From NCBI GenBank assembly GCA_946555455.1, contig CAMNSU010000010.1, positions 1 to 50,203 on the forward strand: DNA of 50,203 nt, written 5' to 3'. Every line of letters begins with the position of its first letter. The stretch's first letter is position 1. Shown here in pieces: positions 18,067-26,044 of the stretch. A program made the position numbers and the translations under genes. The notes beneath the pieces were generated by a model. It did no database searches and had not been told where the DNA came from. It saw only the letters and a program-made list of their open reading frames with translations. Origin of the DNA: an uncultured Clostridia bacterium (GTDB lineage: Bacteria > Bacillota > Clostridia > RUG12999).

Positions 18067-21000
18067 ATGAGAGGAAAAAAGGGCAGCGTATGGACACTGT
18101 TCCTTCTGCTGACGCTGTTATTACCATCTATGTCCGGCTATGCGGCAGGCGGCAGTGCAGCGGCTTCTATTGAAATTGAACATTTACCGGATTTTATTAT
18201 GACCAACAGGGAACAACAATCCACTGCCACCTTTTATCCGTCTGCTGCCGCCTATGATGCGGATGGCAAACGGCTGGAGGGACAGACGTTTATCTGGTCG
18301 CTGAAAGAGCAGGCAGAGGGCGTGACGCTGCTGGATAGGGCGACAGGGGCATTTTCTGTGGAGGGCGGTGCGGCGGCGGAAGAATTTACCCTACTGTGCC
18401 GCACGGCGGACAGCACGGCAGTGTCCGCGCAGGTCACGATACCGCTGAACCGCCAGGTGAATCTGGTAGAGGATAAAGTGGGCTGGACGGTGCAGGGCTG
18501 GGGCAAAGTGAGCGGCGCGGTGGACGGATATCACTGGACACGCTGGGATTCCGGCAAGCATTCCAGAGGCGGCGCGCTGGCGTTTTATGATGCCGGGAAA
18601 CAGGTGAAAGCAAACTATTTCCGGTTGAAATTGGGTAACATTAAAAATTCCAGTTCGCTGCGGATTGCGGGCAGCGATGCTTTAGTGGGTGCGGACGGCG
18701 CACCGGCAGCGCCGCCGGGAAAAACGGATACGGTCTATAACACAGCTGCAAGCGTCCTGCCGGTGCTTTCTCCGCGAAATGGAAACAATCGAAACTGCGG
18801 CGAGACCTATTGGTCGGCGCGTTCGGCAAACGCCGCTGTGGAGCCGTCTTTAGAGCAGGAACAGGTACTGACGGAAAAAGACAATCACGGTTATTGGGGG
18901 GAGCGGGAATTTCAATATATCGGCATATTGAACTATGCCGCCGATACCACAGCAAATCTTGGCAATTTCACAGTATATGATTTCGGCGTATATTACACTG
19001 CGCCCAACTATGTCAATATTGCACTGCCGGAAGAAGCGGAACCGGGCGCGGCGGTGCAGCTGACGGCGGAGGTCTATAACGGCGTTGCTGCGGAGGAAAA
19101 AACAGGCGTGGGGACATGGAGCGCACAAGGATTCGAGATTGACACGCGCACCGGCGTGTTGACGGTGCCTTCGGCGCAGCGCGTCGGCGCTGTCACCTAT
19201 ACCTATGAAACGGAAGGATTCCGTGCGCAGACCACGGTGTATGCCTGTGCGGAGCGCGGCAAAGTGAAATTTGCAAACGCACCCGACACGTTTTGGGACT
19301 TGCAAATGAAACGCGGTTTTGTATGCAAAGGAAACACCTTGACGGTTCCGGCAGGCACAACGGCAAAGCAGCTTCGGGCGGGAATTGTGTCTCCCAAATG
19401 CGACGTCAAAGTGCAGTGCGTTGATATGGAAGGGACGGAAATAACAGAAGGAACGCTGAAAAAAGGCGACGCTGTTTGGCTGACCGACGGCGCGGCGGCG
19501 GTACGATATAAGATTGACACGGCAAAGAGCGGACAGGGCAGCGCGGAGTTGGTGAAATCGGACGGAAGTTATACGGCAACCGCCGAACTGGACGCGGCGG
19601 TTCCGGAAGCGGTTTTGATTTTAGCCGCTTATGATGAGAATAAAATGACAGAAATGAAGGCTATGGAAAAAACACGGGCGGAGGAAACGCTGACAGTAAC
19701 ATTGCCGGAAACCAAAAAAGGGAATGGGGTAAGAACAATGGTATGGGATTCGTTTGAAAACATGCAGCCTCTGCGGGCGCAGGAAAAGACCGAGATTTAT
19801 GTAAATCGGCAGTTCACCGGCATTGCAAAAGACGAGCGTGCGCATGGCGTGGCGACGTTTACCGGCGCGGTGGACATTGTGGATACACCGTCGGCGGACA
19901 GCAAAAGCGCCCGCATAACGCTGGGAACGGACGGCGCATATATTCCGCTGGACAAAGCGGCGACGGGAAGTTTTACAGCCAAAATCGTTTATCAGGCGGA
20001 CAGTGATGTGACATTGTTTGCCAAAAATGAAAACGGGAGAAAAGAAACGCTGTTCACCTTGCCTGTCAAAAACGCGCTCTCCGGCGTCAAAGTAGCGTTT
20101 GATACAGACCATGGCGTTTGCACGCTGACAGACGAAACAGGAGCGGAAACGAGCGCGGCGGTTTCCCTTGAAAAAATTGCAGGTCTTGGGTTTGTAGGCG
20201 AAGGAGTAAGTCTCACGCTGCATAAACTCTTTGCTTACAGCGGCGCGGCGGCATTGGAGGATTCCTATTTTCAGGACTATGCCTATCAGGAAAAAGCGAG
20301 GAACCGGCTGGTGACGGAGAAGTGGAAATCTGCTTATAAAACGTTGGAACAGGGCGTTTTAATGGGCATTGATTTTTACCAAATCTCCCTGTTTGGCAAC
20401 AAACTGCGAATCGACGGTCAGCCGCCGCGTGTATTTGATGGCACGCCTTATGTACCGGCGGAACAGACGGCAATCTGTCTGGGCGGCGAAGTGCTGGAGG
20501 CGACAGAATCCGCGCCGGTACGTATTGCAGTAAACGGCAGGACGCTGGAACTTGGCAGCAGCGAAATCTATCGGACAAGGGATACCAACTATGTTTCAGC
20601 GCAGCGCATGGCGAACCTGTTCGGATTGACACTTTCGTGGGACGGTGAATATTTGCTGGGGTTTGGCAGAGAAAAACTGTTTGATGAAACCAAAGACCAG
20701 AGTGATTTGAAAGCGGCGCTCTATTATCAGCGTCCGACAGGGGCAGAAATTTTTGATAGGATGCAAAAGAACGGCGATAAACATCCGCGTGTGTTTGCAG
20801 ACGCGGCGCGGCTGGACGAAGTGCGGGACAATATCGCGCGCTATCCCATTCTGCGGCAGTGGTATAACAGTTTGGTGGAGAAAGCGGAGGGATATGCTAA
20901 CGCGGAAACATTATATTACACAAAGCCGGACGGTATTCGTCTGCTGTCGGTATCGGTTGAACTGCTGCGCCGCATGGAGAATTTGGGGATTGCCTATCAA

Positions 21001-22554
21001 ATGACGGGCGATGCCAAATATGCACAAACAGCATGGCGGGATTTGGAAGCGGTGTCAAATTTTGGCGACTGGAATCCCTCGCACTATTTAGACGTTGCCA
21101 CCATGTCCATGGGCGTAGCGGTGGGCTATAGCTGGTTTTATGACTATCTGACAGACGCGCAGAAAGACACGATTGCGGAAGGGTTTACCCGCTGCGCGCT
21201 GAATACCTATATAGAAGCAGTGGACAGAGGTACCTGGTGGACATATGTGAATTCTAACTGGAATCCATGGTGCCACGGCGGTTTGCTGGAGGGCATTGTT
21301 GCCATGAGCGACCGGCTGAATGCGGCAGACGCAATGTATGCACTGGACCGTATGTTCCCTTATATGGAATACCTCTATCCCGAATTTATACCGGACGGCG
21401 GCTGGGCGGAGGGTACGGCATACCATGCGACCACGCTGCGCTATTTATCGCTGTGGTGCGCCACATTGGAAGCCGCCACAGGAAAAGATTTTGGATATTG
21501 GGATTTGCCCGGTATGGATACGACGGCATATTTCAGTGAAGTGCTGTCGGGAGCGGACGGTGTGTATAACTATGGCGATAACACAGAAACGCTTTCTCAA
21601 TGCGAAGCGCAGGAATGGTTTGCCACAAAATATAACGACCCTGCGCTGGCGAAAATGCGTTATCATAATTTGCTGGAGGGCGGGCGCGATATCTATCTGT
21701 ATGATTTGCTGATGACACAGCCGGAGGACATGGGCGGCACAAGTGCAATTGCGCCGGATACGTATTATCAAAAGATGAACATTGTTTCCATGCGGACGAG
21801 CTGGACAGATTTATCGGACGGATTCTTTTTGGCGGCGAAAGGCGGAGAACATGGCGTGAGCCATTTCCACTATGACCACGGCGGATTTGTCATGGACGTG
21901 GGCGGCGTGCGGTTCGCTTATGAATTGGGGCGCGAAAGCTATTCGATAACGGGAAACGATACCAAGACCTATCAATATAAAAAGCGCGCCGAGGGACACA
22001 ACACCTATGTCATCAATCCTGATGAAACGCCGGGACAAGTGGATAAGGCGGTTGCACCGGTAATCGGTTTTGACAGCAGCGAGAGCGGCTGTTATGCCAT
22101 CATTGACCTGTCGCAGAGTTACAAAGAAGCGCAGGACATGAAACGCGGCTTTTGGCTCACAGATGACCGACGGAAACTTTTGATTCAGGACGAAGTGAAG
22201 CTATCCGAACCGTCTGAAGTCTATTGGTTCATGCATACACAAGGGAACATTGAAGTGCAGGACGACGGAAAAACGGTGTATATCACCAAAGATGGCGTCA
22301 CAGTGCGGCTGGATATTTTGGACAGCGCAAACGGCGGCGCGAAATTTGAAGTGCGGGACGCACTGCCGCTGGAAACCACCCCATGGCTGGAGGGACAGGG
22401 ACGCAACGAGGCGTTCAAAAAGCTGACCATTCATTGGGACAGTGTGCAGGATTTCACGCTTTGCGTCATGGCGACACAGGTGAAAGATTCTGCCGTTTCA
22501 CCTGATATTCCGGCAGTGGTTCCCATGGACACATGGGAAGTCTCGAGTCGGTAA
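18067..22554 (+). CDS. Secreted heparinase II/III-family polysaccharide lyase, paralogue of the previous gene, 1495 aa
   Basis: A signal peptide leads into a domain pair unlike its neighbour's. An Ig-like segment is followed by a discoidin-like sandwich (about 134-306, VGWTVQGWGKVSGAVDG) closely resembling the modules of the SLH protein at 6055-11025, then further beta domains to about 570. From about residue 577 it is collinear with the upstream lyase: sandwich (577-728), amine-oxidase-N-like segment (765-868), toroid (902-1218) and C-terminal sandwich (1237-1445). Long shared runs include GKDFGYWDLPGM and KRAEGHNTYVINPDETPG. Candidate catalytic residues are His1070 (NPWCH), Tyr1119 (GTAYHA) and His1266/1268 (SHFHYD). 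It lacks the cadherin-like and F5/8 tail and ends soon after the sandwich. A strong ribosome site (GGAGGTGAGGGG) precedes ATG 18067. It is the last gene of the operon. Confidence 0.88.
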   Translation: MRGKKGSVWTLFLLLTLLLPSMSGYAAGGSAAASIEIEHLPDFIMTNREQQSTATFYPSAAAYDADGKRLEGQTFIWSLKEQAEGVTLLDRATGAFSVEGGAAAEEFTLLCRTADSTAVSAQVTIPLNRQVNLVEDKVGWTVQGWGKVSGAVDGYHWTRWDSGKHSRGGALAFYDAGKQVKANYFRLKLGNIKNSSSLRIAGSDALVGADGAPAAPPGKTDTVYNTAASVLPVLSPRNGNNRNCGETYWSARSANAAVEPSLEQEQVLTEKDNHGYWGEREFQYIGILNYAADTTANLGNFTVYDFGVYYTAPNYVNIALPEEAEPGAAVQLTAEVYNGVAAEEKTGVGTWSAQGFEIDTRTGVLTVPSAQRVGAVTYTYETEGFRAQTTVYACAERGKVKFANAPDTFWDLQMKRGFVCKGNTLTVPAGTTAKQLRAGIVSPKCDVKVQCVDMEGTEITEGTLKKGDAVWLTDGAAAVRYKIDTAKSGQGSAELVKSDGSYTATAELDAAVPEAVLILAAYDENKMTEMKAMEKTRAEETLTVTLPETKKGNGVRTMVWDSFENMQPLRAQEKTEIYVNRQFTGIAKDERAHGVATFTGAVDIVDTPSADSKSARITLGTDGAYIPLDKAATGSFTAKIVYQADSDVTLFAKNENGRKETLFTLPVKNALSGVKVAFDTDHGVCTLTDETGAETSAAVSLEKIAGLGFVGEGVSLTLHKLFAYSGAAALEDSYFQDYAYQEKARNRLVTEKWKSAYKTLEQGVLMGIDFYQISLFGNKLRIDGQPPRVFDGTPYVPAEQTAICLGGEVLEATESAPVRIAVNGRTLELGSSEIYRTRDTNYVSAQRMANLFGLTLSWDGEYLLGFGREKLFDETKDQSDLKAALYYQRPTGAEIFDRMQKNGDKHPRVFADAARLDEVRDNIARYPILRQWYNSLVEKAEGYANAETLYYTKPDGIRLLSVSVELLRRMENLGIAYQMTGDAKYAQTAWRDLEAVSNFGDWNPSHYLDVATMSMGVAVGYSWFYDYLTDAQKDTIAEGFTRCALNTYIEAVDRGTWWTYVNSNWNPWCHGGLLEGIVAMSDRLNAADAMYALDRMFPYMEYLYPEFIPDGGWAEGTAYHATTLRYLSLWCATLEAATGKDFGYWDLPGMDTTAYFSEVLSGADGVYNYGDNTETLSQCEAQEWFATKYNDPALAKMRYHNLLEGGRDIYLYDLLMTQPEDMGGTSAIAPDTYYQKMNIVSMRTSWTDLSDGFFLAAKGGEHGVSHFHYDHGGFVMDVGGVRFAYELGRESYSITGNDTKTYQYKKRAEGHNTYVINPDETPGQVDKAVAPVIGFDSSESGCYAIIDLSQSYKEAQDMKRGFWLTDDRRKLLIQDEVKLSEPSEVYWFMHTQGNIEVQDDGKTVYITKDGVTVRLDILDSANGGAKFEVRDALPLETTPWLEGQGRNEAFKKLTIHWDSVQDFTLCVMATQVKDSAVSPDIPAVVPMDTWEVSSR

Positions 22555-22578
22555 ACCAATGGAAAATGAAAAAACAAG

Positions 22579-22617
22579 TAAGTCTCTGCCCGCCTGATAT
22601 GGGCAGGGACTTATTTT
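22579..22617 (+). terminator. Intrinsic terminator after the second lyase gene
   Basis: A 13 bp stem (22579-22591 with 22601-22613, one G-T pair, GC-rich core TGCCC/GGGCA), a 9-base loop and a following TTTTG tract, 25 bases after the stop codon. It ends the first operon. Confidence 0.85.
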
Positions 22618-22642
22618 GTTGCGGGAAGAAATAACCGGACTA

Positions 22643-22671
22643 TTGTAAATGAAATCATTTTATGCTATAAT
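22643..22671 (+). promoter_or_regulatory. Sigma-A promoter upstream of the second AraC-type gene
   Basis: TTGTAA (22643-22648), 17 bp spacer, TATAAT (22666-22671) preceded by TG at the extended -10 position. Transcription would start near 22678 and give a leader of about 160 nt containing four hairpins. Confidence 0.65.
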
Positions 22672-22809
22672 GATTACAGAAATCTTGCTTTGCAAGATTT
22701 AGCGGCTTTGCCGCTGCGTGTGCAGTGCACACGCCTGTATCATTGAATCACAGCGTAAAAATGCCCTTGCAAGCAAGCATTTTTACTTATGCTATAATGA
22801 CTACAGAAA
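22661..22809 (+). repeat. Hairpin chain between two copies of a promoter-like 22 bp direct repeat
   Basis: The segments 22661-22682 and 22788-22809 are identical except for one T/C change, and each contains an extended -10 box (TATGCTATAAT). Between them lie three back-to-back hairpins with three-base loops: AATCTTGC/GCAAGATT (22681-22699), AGCGGC/GCCGCT (22701-22715) and GCGTGTGC/GCACACGC (22716-22734). A fourth stem, GTAAAAATGC/GCATTTTTAC, spans 22755-22786. The layout fits a small palindromic element inserted with duplication of its target, or a duplicated promoter. The second -10 copy has only a poor -35 at the right distance. Confidence 0.65.
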
Positions 22810-22837
22810 AGAAAATGCATTGCAAGGAGGGAACAAT

Positions 22838-25132
22838 ATGCTAAAAAAATGGCGGCAGTTGTTGACGCAGAAAAACAGTCTGTTTCATAAATATTTGTTG
22901 GCGCTGCTGGCGCTTTTGATTGTTCCTACATTGCTGGGCGTGGCGATGTTCCAAGTTTCCATGCGCGCCATGGAAAAGGAAGTGCGGGAAAACAGCCGCA
23001 AAACGCTGGAACAGGTGCAAAAAACACTGGACAGAGATTTGGAAAATATCCGCCGTATTGCCATGGATTTGGCGGAAAGCGAAGAGTTAATCAATTTTAC
23101 CTACAATAAAGATGATGTGGAGAGCCTATATCGTTTGGCAAAGCTGACGGAAAAAACAGGGAAAAACTATAATGACCAAAATGCGTTGATTGTGGAAAGT
23201 TTCGTCTATATGAAAGAAAACGAAGTGGTGTTGTCAGGACGCGCGAAATATACGCCGCGGGAGTTTTATAACTATTTTATGAAAATGGAAGAGTGGAGTT
23301 ATGACGAATGGATTTTACATATGGACGGACAGTATTTTAACGACACGCTTCCGGCGCAGATTGTAGAATTCAAATCGGGTGAAGGGAAAAAACGTGTGAT
23401 TCCCTATATTCATTCCTATCCGATGGGTGGCAGCAGTCAAGGAAATATTGTGATTTTTTTGGATTATGATAAAATCACCGCTGCATTTGAAAGTGTTTAT
23501 GGCAGTGAACAAAGCTGTATGTATTATATCAATCAAAACGGAAACGTGGTATTCACGGTCGGCAATGAAACGCTGCGGCAGGAGGGGTTTGCGTCTCTGG
23601 AGGAGGGCAGCCATACCGGAAAAGCAGGCAGCAAAAGCGTGCTGGTATTTAAACAGAACGGAGAAAACAGAAACAGTCAATATATCAGTGTGGAAGATAG
23701 GAAAAAAATCAAAGCGCAGACAGCGCCGGTGCGTAACGTAGTTGTGATTTATTTTTTGCTCATGCTGCTGGTCGGCGTGGCGCTGGCAGCTTATGTCGCC
23801 TATCGGGGCAGCAAACCGGTGGAGGAACTGGCAAGGTCGCTGGGCGCGGGAGAGAAAGAAAACGAAAAACATTCCGGCGGTGAATTTGCCTATATTTCCA
23901 GCCGCGTGAAACAATTGGTGCAAGAGAAAAATGAAGCGGAGAATATCATGCGAAGGCAGCAGCCGGCGCTGCGGAAAAATTTGTTGGTGAAAATGATGAA
24001 CGGCAACTTAGGCGATATTGAGGATTTGGACACAGCGTGCAGGGCAGTGGGACTGGAGTTTCGATATCCGCTTTATTGCGTTGTGGCATTTGACGTGCAG
24101 TTGCCGGACGAACAATCGGATTCCGATTTGGCGTTGGTGAAATATGCGCTGCAAAATGTGGCGGAGGAAGTGTTTGCAGATATTGCAGACCCCTATATTG
24201 TCGATAATGGGTGGTCGCAGATATCCATGTTGCTGAATTTTGCGGCGGAGAACCGAACGCAGCAGACCATCTTGGAAAAATGCCGTTTCATGCAACATTT
24301 CATGCAGGAACAATTGGAGGCAGACGTTGGCGTCGGCGTTGGAGAAAGCGGCGCAGTGAAAACGATTTCGCTGAGTTTTGCGCAGGCAAAAGAAGCGCTG
24401 GACTACCGGACGCTAAGCGGCAAAGAAGGCGTGATATGTTTTAGCGATTTGGCGCAGCAAAGCCATAAATATTATTATTCCATGCAGCAGGAGAATCAGT
24501 TGCTCAGCAGCGTTATGATGGGCGACGAGGAAGGTGTGGCGCGGCTGCTGGACGAAATTATTCAGATGAACCATAATGCGTCGCTGGATATGAGTAAATG
24601 TTTGTTTTTCGATTTGATGAGTACCGCGCTGAAAGTGATGAACAGTGAAGAAATTGATATGAACGCGATTTTTCCGCAAGAGTCGCCGTTTGAAAAGTTG
24701 GTGGGCTGTTCTTCTATCGGTGAACTGCGCGACAATACCAAAGCATTGCTGGGCGAAATTTGCCGCTATATGAAAGCCAACCGAACAGGAAAAAAAGAAA
24801 TGCTGGGACAGGCGATTTTAGAATATGTGAAAAATAATTGTGAAAACAACGCCATGTCGCTGGAGATGGTGGCGAACGCCTTTTCCCTCAACTATACCTA
24901 TGTTTCCCATTTCTTCAAGGACTATATCGGAGAAAATTTTAGCAACTATGTAACGGGCGTGAAAGTGGAAAAAGCGATTGAATATTTGAAACAAACGGAT
25001 TTACCGGTCAGTGAAATTGCAGGAAAACTGGGCTATGCCAACAGCGCGGTGCTGATTCGTAATTTCAAGAAGGTAACGGGCGTCACGCCGGGACAGTTCC
25101 GTAAAATGGAAGGAAAAACGGGCAGAGAATAA
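22838..25132 (+). CDS. Membrane-anchored AraC-family sensor-regulator (YesN-like), 764 aa
   Basis: Second regulator of the locus, with the same architecture as the one at 221-2503. A membrane helix at about 19-38 (YLLALLALLIVPTLLGVAMF) and another at about 298-325 enclose an extracellular sensor region. A central degenerate GGDEF-like region follows, with QEQLEADVGVGVGESG and SLSFAQAKEALDYR. The C-terminal AraC domain is at about 661-757 (YTYVSHFFKDYIGENFSNYV and LGYANSAVLIRNFKKVTGVTP). ATG 22838 is chosen because AAGGAGGG ends 6 bases upstream. It is probably monocistronic: it follows a terminator, and the toxin-like cassette starts two bases after its stop. It may control the unit starting at 31170, the minus-strand gene, or both. 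Confidence 0.9.
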   Translation: MLKKWRQLLTQKNSLFHKYLLALLALLIVPTLLGVAMFQVSMRAMEKEVRENSRKTLEQVQKTLDRDLENIRRIAMDLAESEELINFTYNKDDVESLYRLAKLTEKTGKNYNDQNALIVESFVYMKENEVVLSGRAKYTPREFYNYFMKMEEWSYDEWILHMDGQYFNDTLPAQIVEFKSGEGKKRVIPYIHSYPMGGSSQGNIVIFLDYDKITAAFESVYGSEQSCMYYINQNGNVVFTVGNETLRQEGFASLEEGSHTGKAGSKSVLVFKQNGENRNSQYISVEDRKKIKAQTAPVRNVVVIYFLLMLLVGVALAAYVAYRGSKPVEELARSLGAGEKENEKHSGGEFAYISSRVKQLVQEKNEAENIMRRQQPALRKNLLVKMMNGNLGDIEDLDTACRAVGLEFRYPLYCVVAFDVQLPDEQSDSDLALVKYALQNVAEEVFADIADPYIVDNGWSQISMLLNFAAENRTQQTILEKCRFMQHFMQEQLEADVGVGVGESGAVKTISLSFAQAKEALDYRTLSGKEGVICFSDLAQQSHKYYYSMQQENQLLSSVMMGDEEGVARLLDEIIQMNHNASLDMSKCLFFDLMSTALKVMNSEEIDMNAIFPQESPFEKLVGCSSIGELRDNTKALLGEICRYMKANRTGKKEMLGQAILEYVKNNCENNAMSLEMVANAFSLNYTYVSHFFKDYIGENFSNYVTGVKVEKAIEYLKQTDLPVSEIAGKLGYANSAVLIRNFKKVTGVTPGQFRKMEGKTGRE

Positions 25133-25162
25133 GAGGCGGACGCGGGTTGTTTGATTTTGAGC

Positions 25163-25191
25163 TTGATTTATATACATATATATGATATAAT
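25163..25191 (+). promoter_or_regulatory. Sense promoter of the left cassette
   Basis: TTGATT (25163-25168), 17 bp spacer, TATAAT (25186-25191). It has the same boxes and spacing as the right copy, although the spacer sequence differs, so the promoter appears to have been kept under selection. Confidence 0.8.
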
Positions 25192-25260
25192 AAACTTTAG
25201 GCAGATAAAGAGTGTATCGGAAGGCGGTTTACCCATCTCCTGTAGAAAGGGGGTGGTTGT

Positions 25261-25615
25261 ATGGAGAATATCCTACCCTCTCTTGACAAGAGCACATACG
25301 CCTTTCACAAGAGAAAAATTAGGGCTAGCGGCGTTCTCGTCCTTGACTTGCGGAAAGCAAGCCTTCGTCCTCGGTCTTGCCAGTCCTAATTTTTCTTCTT
25401 GGAAAGGTCAGGAGGAGTTTTTCAGACACAAATTTTGGAAGTGACTAGGAAGACGAGAGAGCAGGGCTCGTGCCCGCGAACGAGGATGACAACGTCAATT
25501 TCAAAATTTGTGTCTGAAAAACCGTGTGTGCCTTTGTCAAGAGAGGGTAGAGTATACAATGATAATCATTGTTCTATTGCTACTTAAAGAGATATTGAAA
25601 TACATAAAAAAGTAG
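25261..25615 (+). pseudogene. Small hydrophobic toxin-like peptide gene split by an inserted element
   Basis: ATG 25261 with ribosome site GGGGGTGG four bases before it begins MENILPSLDK and then runs into the inserted element (25273-25550), where it is out of context. After the element an ATG at 25559 opens a frame encoding 18 residues, MIIIVLLLLKEILKYIKK. Its TAG stop (25613-25615) falls at the same place in the terminator stem as the stop of the intact copy. The gene is therefore probably inactive, unless the downstream ATG is translated. Confidence 0.7.
25273..25550. mobile_element. 278 bp MITE-like element with terminal inverted repeats
   Basis: Perfect 17 bp terminal inverted repeats (CTACCCTCTCTTGACAA at 25273-25289, complement at 25534-25550) extend imperfectly to about 28 bp through a GCACAYACG motif. 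Inside are two long hairpins. One pairs 25312-25323 with 25385-25396 (12 bp perfect) and carries the apical hairpin CTTGC/GCAAG. The other pairs 25417-25437 with 25502-25522 (21 bp perfect) and carries the apical hairpin GGGC/GCCC. There is no transposase frame. The element is absent from the right copy of the cassette, which defines its ends to within a few bases. No clear target duplication is visible. Confidence 0.75.
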
Positions 25616-25651
25616 CCGCCCTCCAGCCAAAGAGTAAGCAGCTACTTTTTT
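25606..25651. terminator. Bidirectional terminator of the left cassette
   Basis: An 11 bp perfect stem (AAAAAAGTAGC at 25606-25616 with GCTACTTTTTT at 25641-25651) has an A-run on one arm and a T-run on the other. It can therefore stop both the peptide message and the antisense RNA. The stop codon of the peptide frame is inside the left arm. Confidence 0.8.
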
Positions 25652-25700
25652 AAGTAACCAATTATTCGGGCAAACCGCCAAAAACGGTTCACTTTTGTCT
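25606..25700 (-). ncRNA. Predicted antisense antitoxin RNA, left copy
   Basis: An RNA starting near 25700 from the minus-strand consensus promoter and ending at the stem at 25606-25651 would be about 95 nt. It would overlap the 3' end of the peptide message and carry a small hairpin AACCG/CGGTT (25673-25677 with 25685-25689). The arrangement matches antisense RNAs of type I toxin-antitoxin systems. The RNA itself is inferred. Confidence 0.6.
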
Positions 25701-25706
25701 GCCTTT

Positions 25707-25735
25707 ATTATATACCATCGTGCAAGGTTTGTCAA
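25707..25735 (-). promoter_or_regulatory. Perfect consensus antisense promoter, left copy
   Basis: Read on the minus strand: TTGACA (25735-25730), 17 bp, TATAAT (25712-25707). Both boxes and the spacing are exact consensus for sigma-A. It points back into the peptide gene. Confidence 0.85.
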
Positions 25736-25790
25736 GGGTGTAGACACGAATAGGGTGCAGGGGCGGACGCGGATTTGTTTGATTTTGAGC

Positions 25791-25819
25791 TTGATTTATA
25801 TACATAACTGTAGTATAAT
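25791..25819 (+). promoter_or_regulatory. Sense promoter of the right cassette
   Basis: TTGATT (25791-25796), 17 bp spacer, TATAAT (25814-25819). Transcription would start near 25826, giving a leader of about 60 nt before the peptide. Confidence 0.8.
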
Positions 25820-25860
25820 GAACTTTAGGCAGATAAAGAGTGTATCGGAAGGCGGTTTGT

Positions 25861-25883
25861 CCATCCCTTTAGAAAGGGGGTGG
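25861..25883 (+). promoter_or_regulatory. Hairpin masking the ribosome site of the small peptide
   Basis: CCATCCCTT (25861-25869) can pair with AGGGGGTGG (25875-25883), which is the ribosome site four bases before the ATG. The left copy preserves the same nine pairs (25233-25241 with 25248-25256) despite base changes, one of which swaps C-G for T-G. Hidden ribosome sites of this kind are known in type I toxin messages. Confidence 0.7.
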
Positions 25884-25887
25884 AGCT

Positions 25888-25959
25888 ATGAAATACATAC
25901 TAAAGATTATCGTTTTTGTCATGATAATTCTTTTAGTTTTTTCTATAAAAGCACAATAG
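25888..25959 (+). CDS. Predicted type I toxin: 23-residue hydrophobic membrane peptide
   Basis: The frame encodes MKYILKIIVFVMIILLVFSIKAQ, a single hydrophobic helix with Lys at both ends. That is the usual make-up of type I toxins, which insert in the membrane. The ribosome site GGGGGTGG lies four bases upstream and is paired in a hairpin. The TAG stop is inside the left arm of the terminator (CAATAGCCGC). A perfect-consensus antisense promoter lies downstream, so an antisense RNA would pair with the 3' end of the message. I do not recognise the peptide as a member of a named family (not TxpA, BsrG or Fst by eye). A leader peptide with no toxic role remains possible. Confidence 0.65.
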   Translation: MKYILKIIVFVMIILLVFSIKAQ

Positions 25960-25991
25960 CCGCCCTCCCAACCAAAGAATAGCGGCTATTG
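25954..25991. terminator. Shared terminator stem of the right cassette
   Basis: A 10 bp perfect stem, CAATAGCCGC (25954-25963) with GCGGCTATTG (25982-25991), and an 18-base loop. T-runs on either side are weaker than in the left copy (TTCGTT on plus; TGCTTTT on minus). It also overlaps the peptide stop codon. Confidence 0.7.
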
Positions 25992-26038
25992 TTCGTTATC
26001 ATTTTGGCAAACCGCCAAAAACGGTTCACTCTTATCTG
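25954..26038 (-). ncRNA. Predicted antisense antitoxin RNA, right copy
   Basis: Expected to start near 26038 and end at the stem at 25954-25991, about 85 nt, overlapping the terminator part of the peptide message. It contains the conserved AACCG/CGGTT hairpin shared with the left copy. Existence is inferred from the promoter and terminator only. Confidence 0.6.
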
Positions 26039-26044
26039 TCTTTC

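Larger units (their letters stand above)
25135..25760 (+). repeat. Left copy of a tandemly duplicated type I toxin-antitoxin-like cassette (interrupted)
   Basis: This matches 25762-26099 almost base for base at both ends (GGCGGACGCGG at the left, GGGTGCAG at the right) but is longer because a 278 bp element is inserted in the peptide gene. It retains the sense promoter, the hairpin masking the ribosome site, the bidirectional terminator and the antisense promoter. It begins two bases after the stop codon of the regulator gene. Confidence 0.85.

Noticed and set aside
25151-25444. A 97-codon plus-strand frame through the left cassette promoter and the inserted element.
   Set aside because: It starts upstream of the promoter -10 box, has no ribosome site, and is a by-product of repeat sequence.
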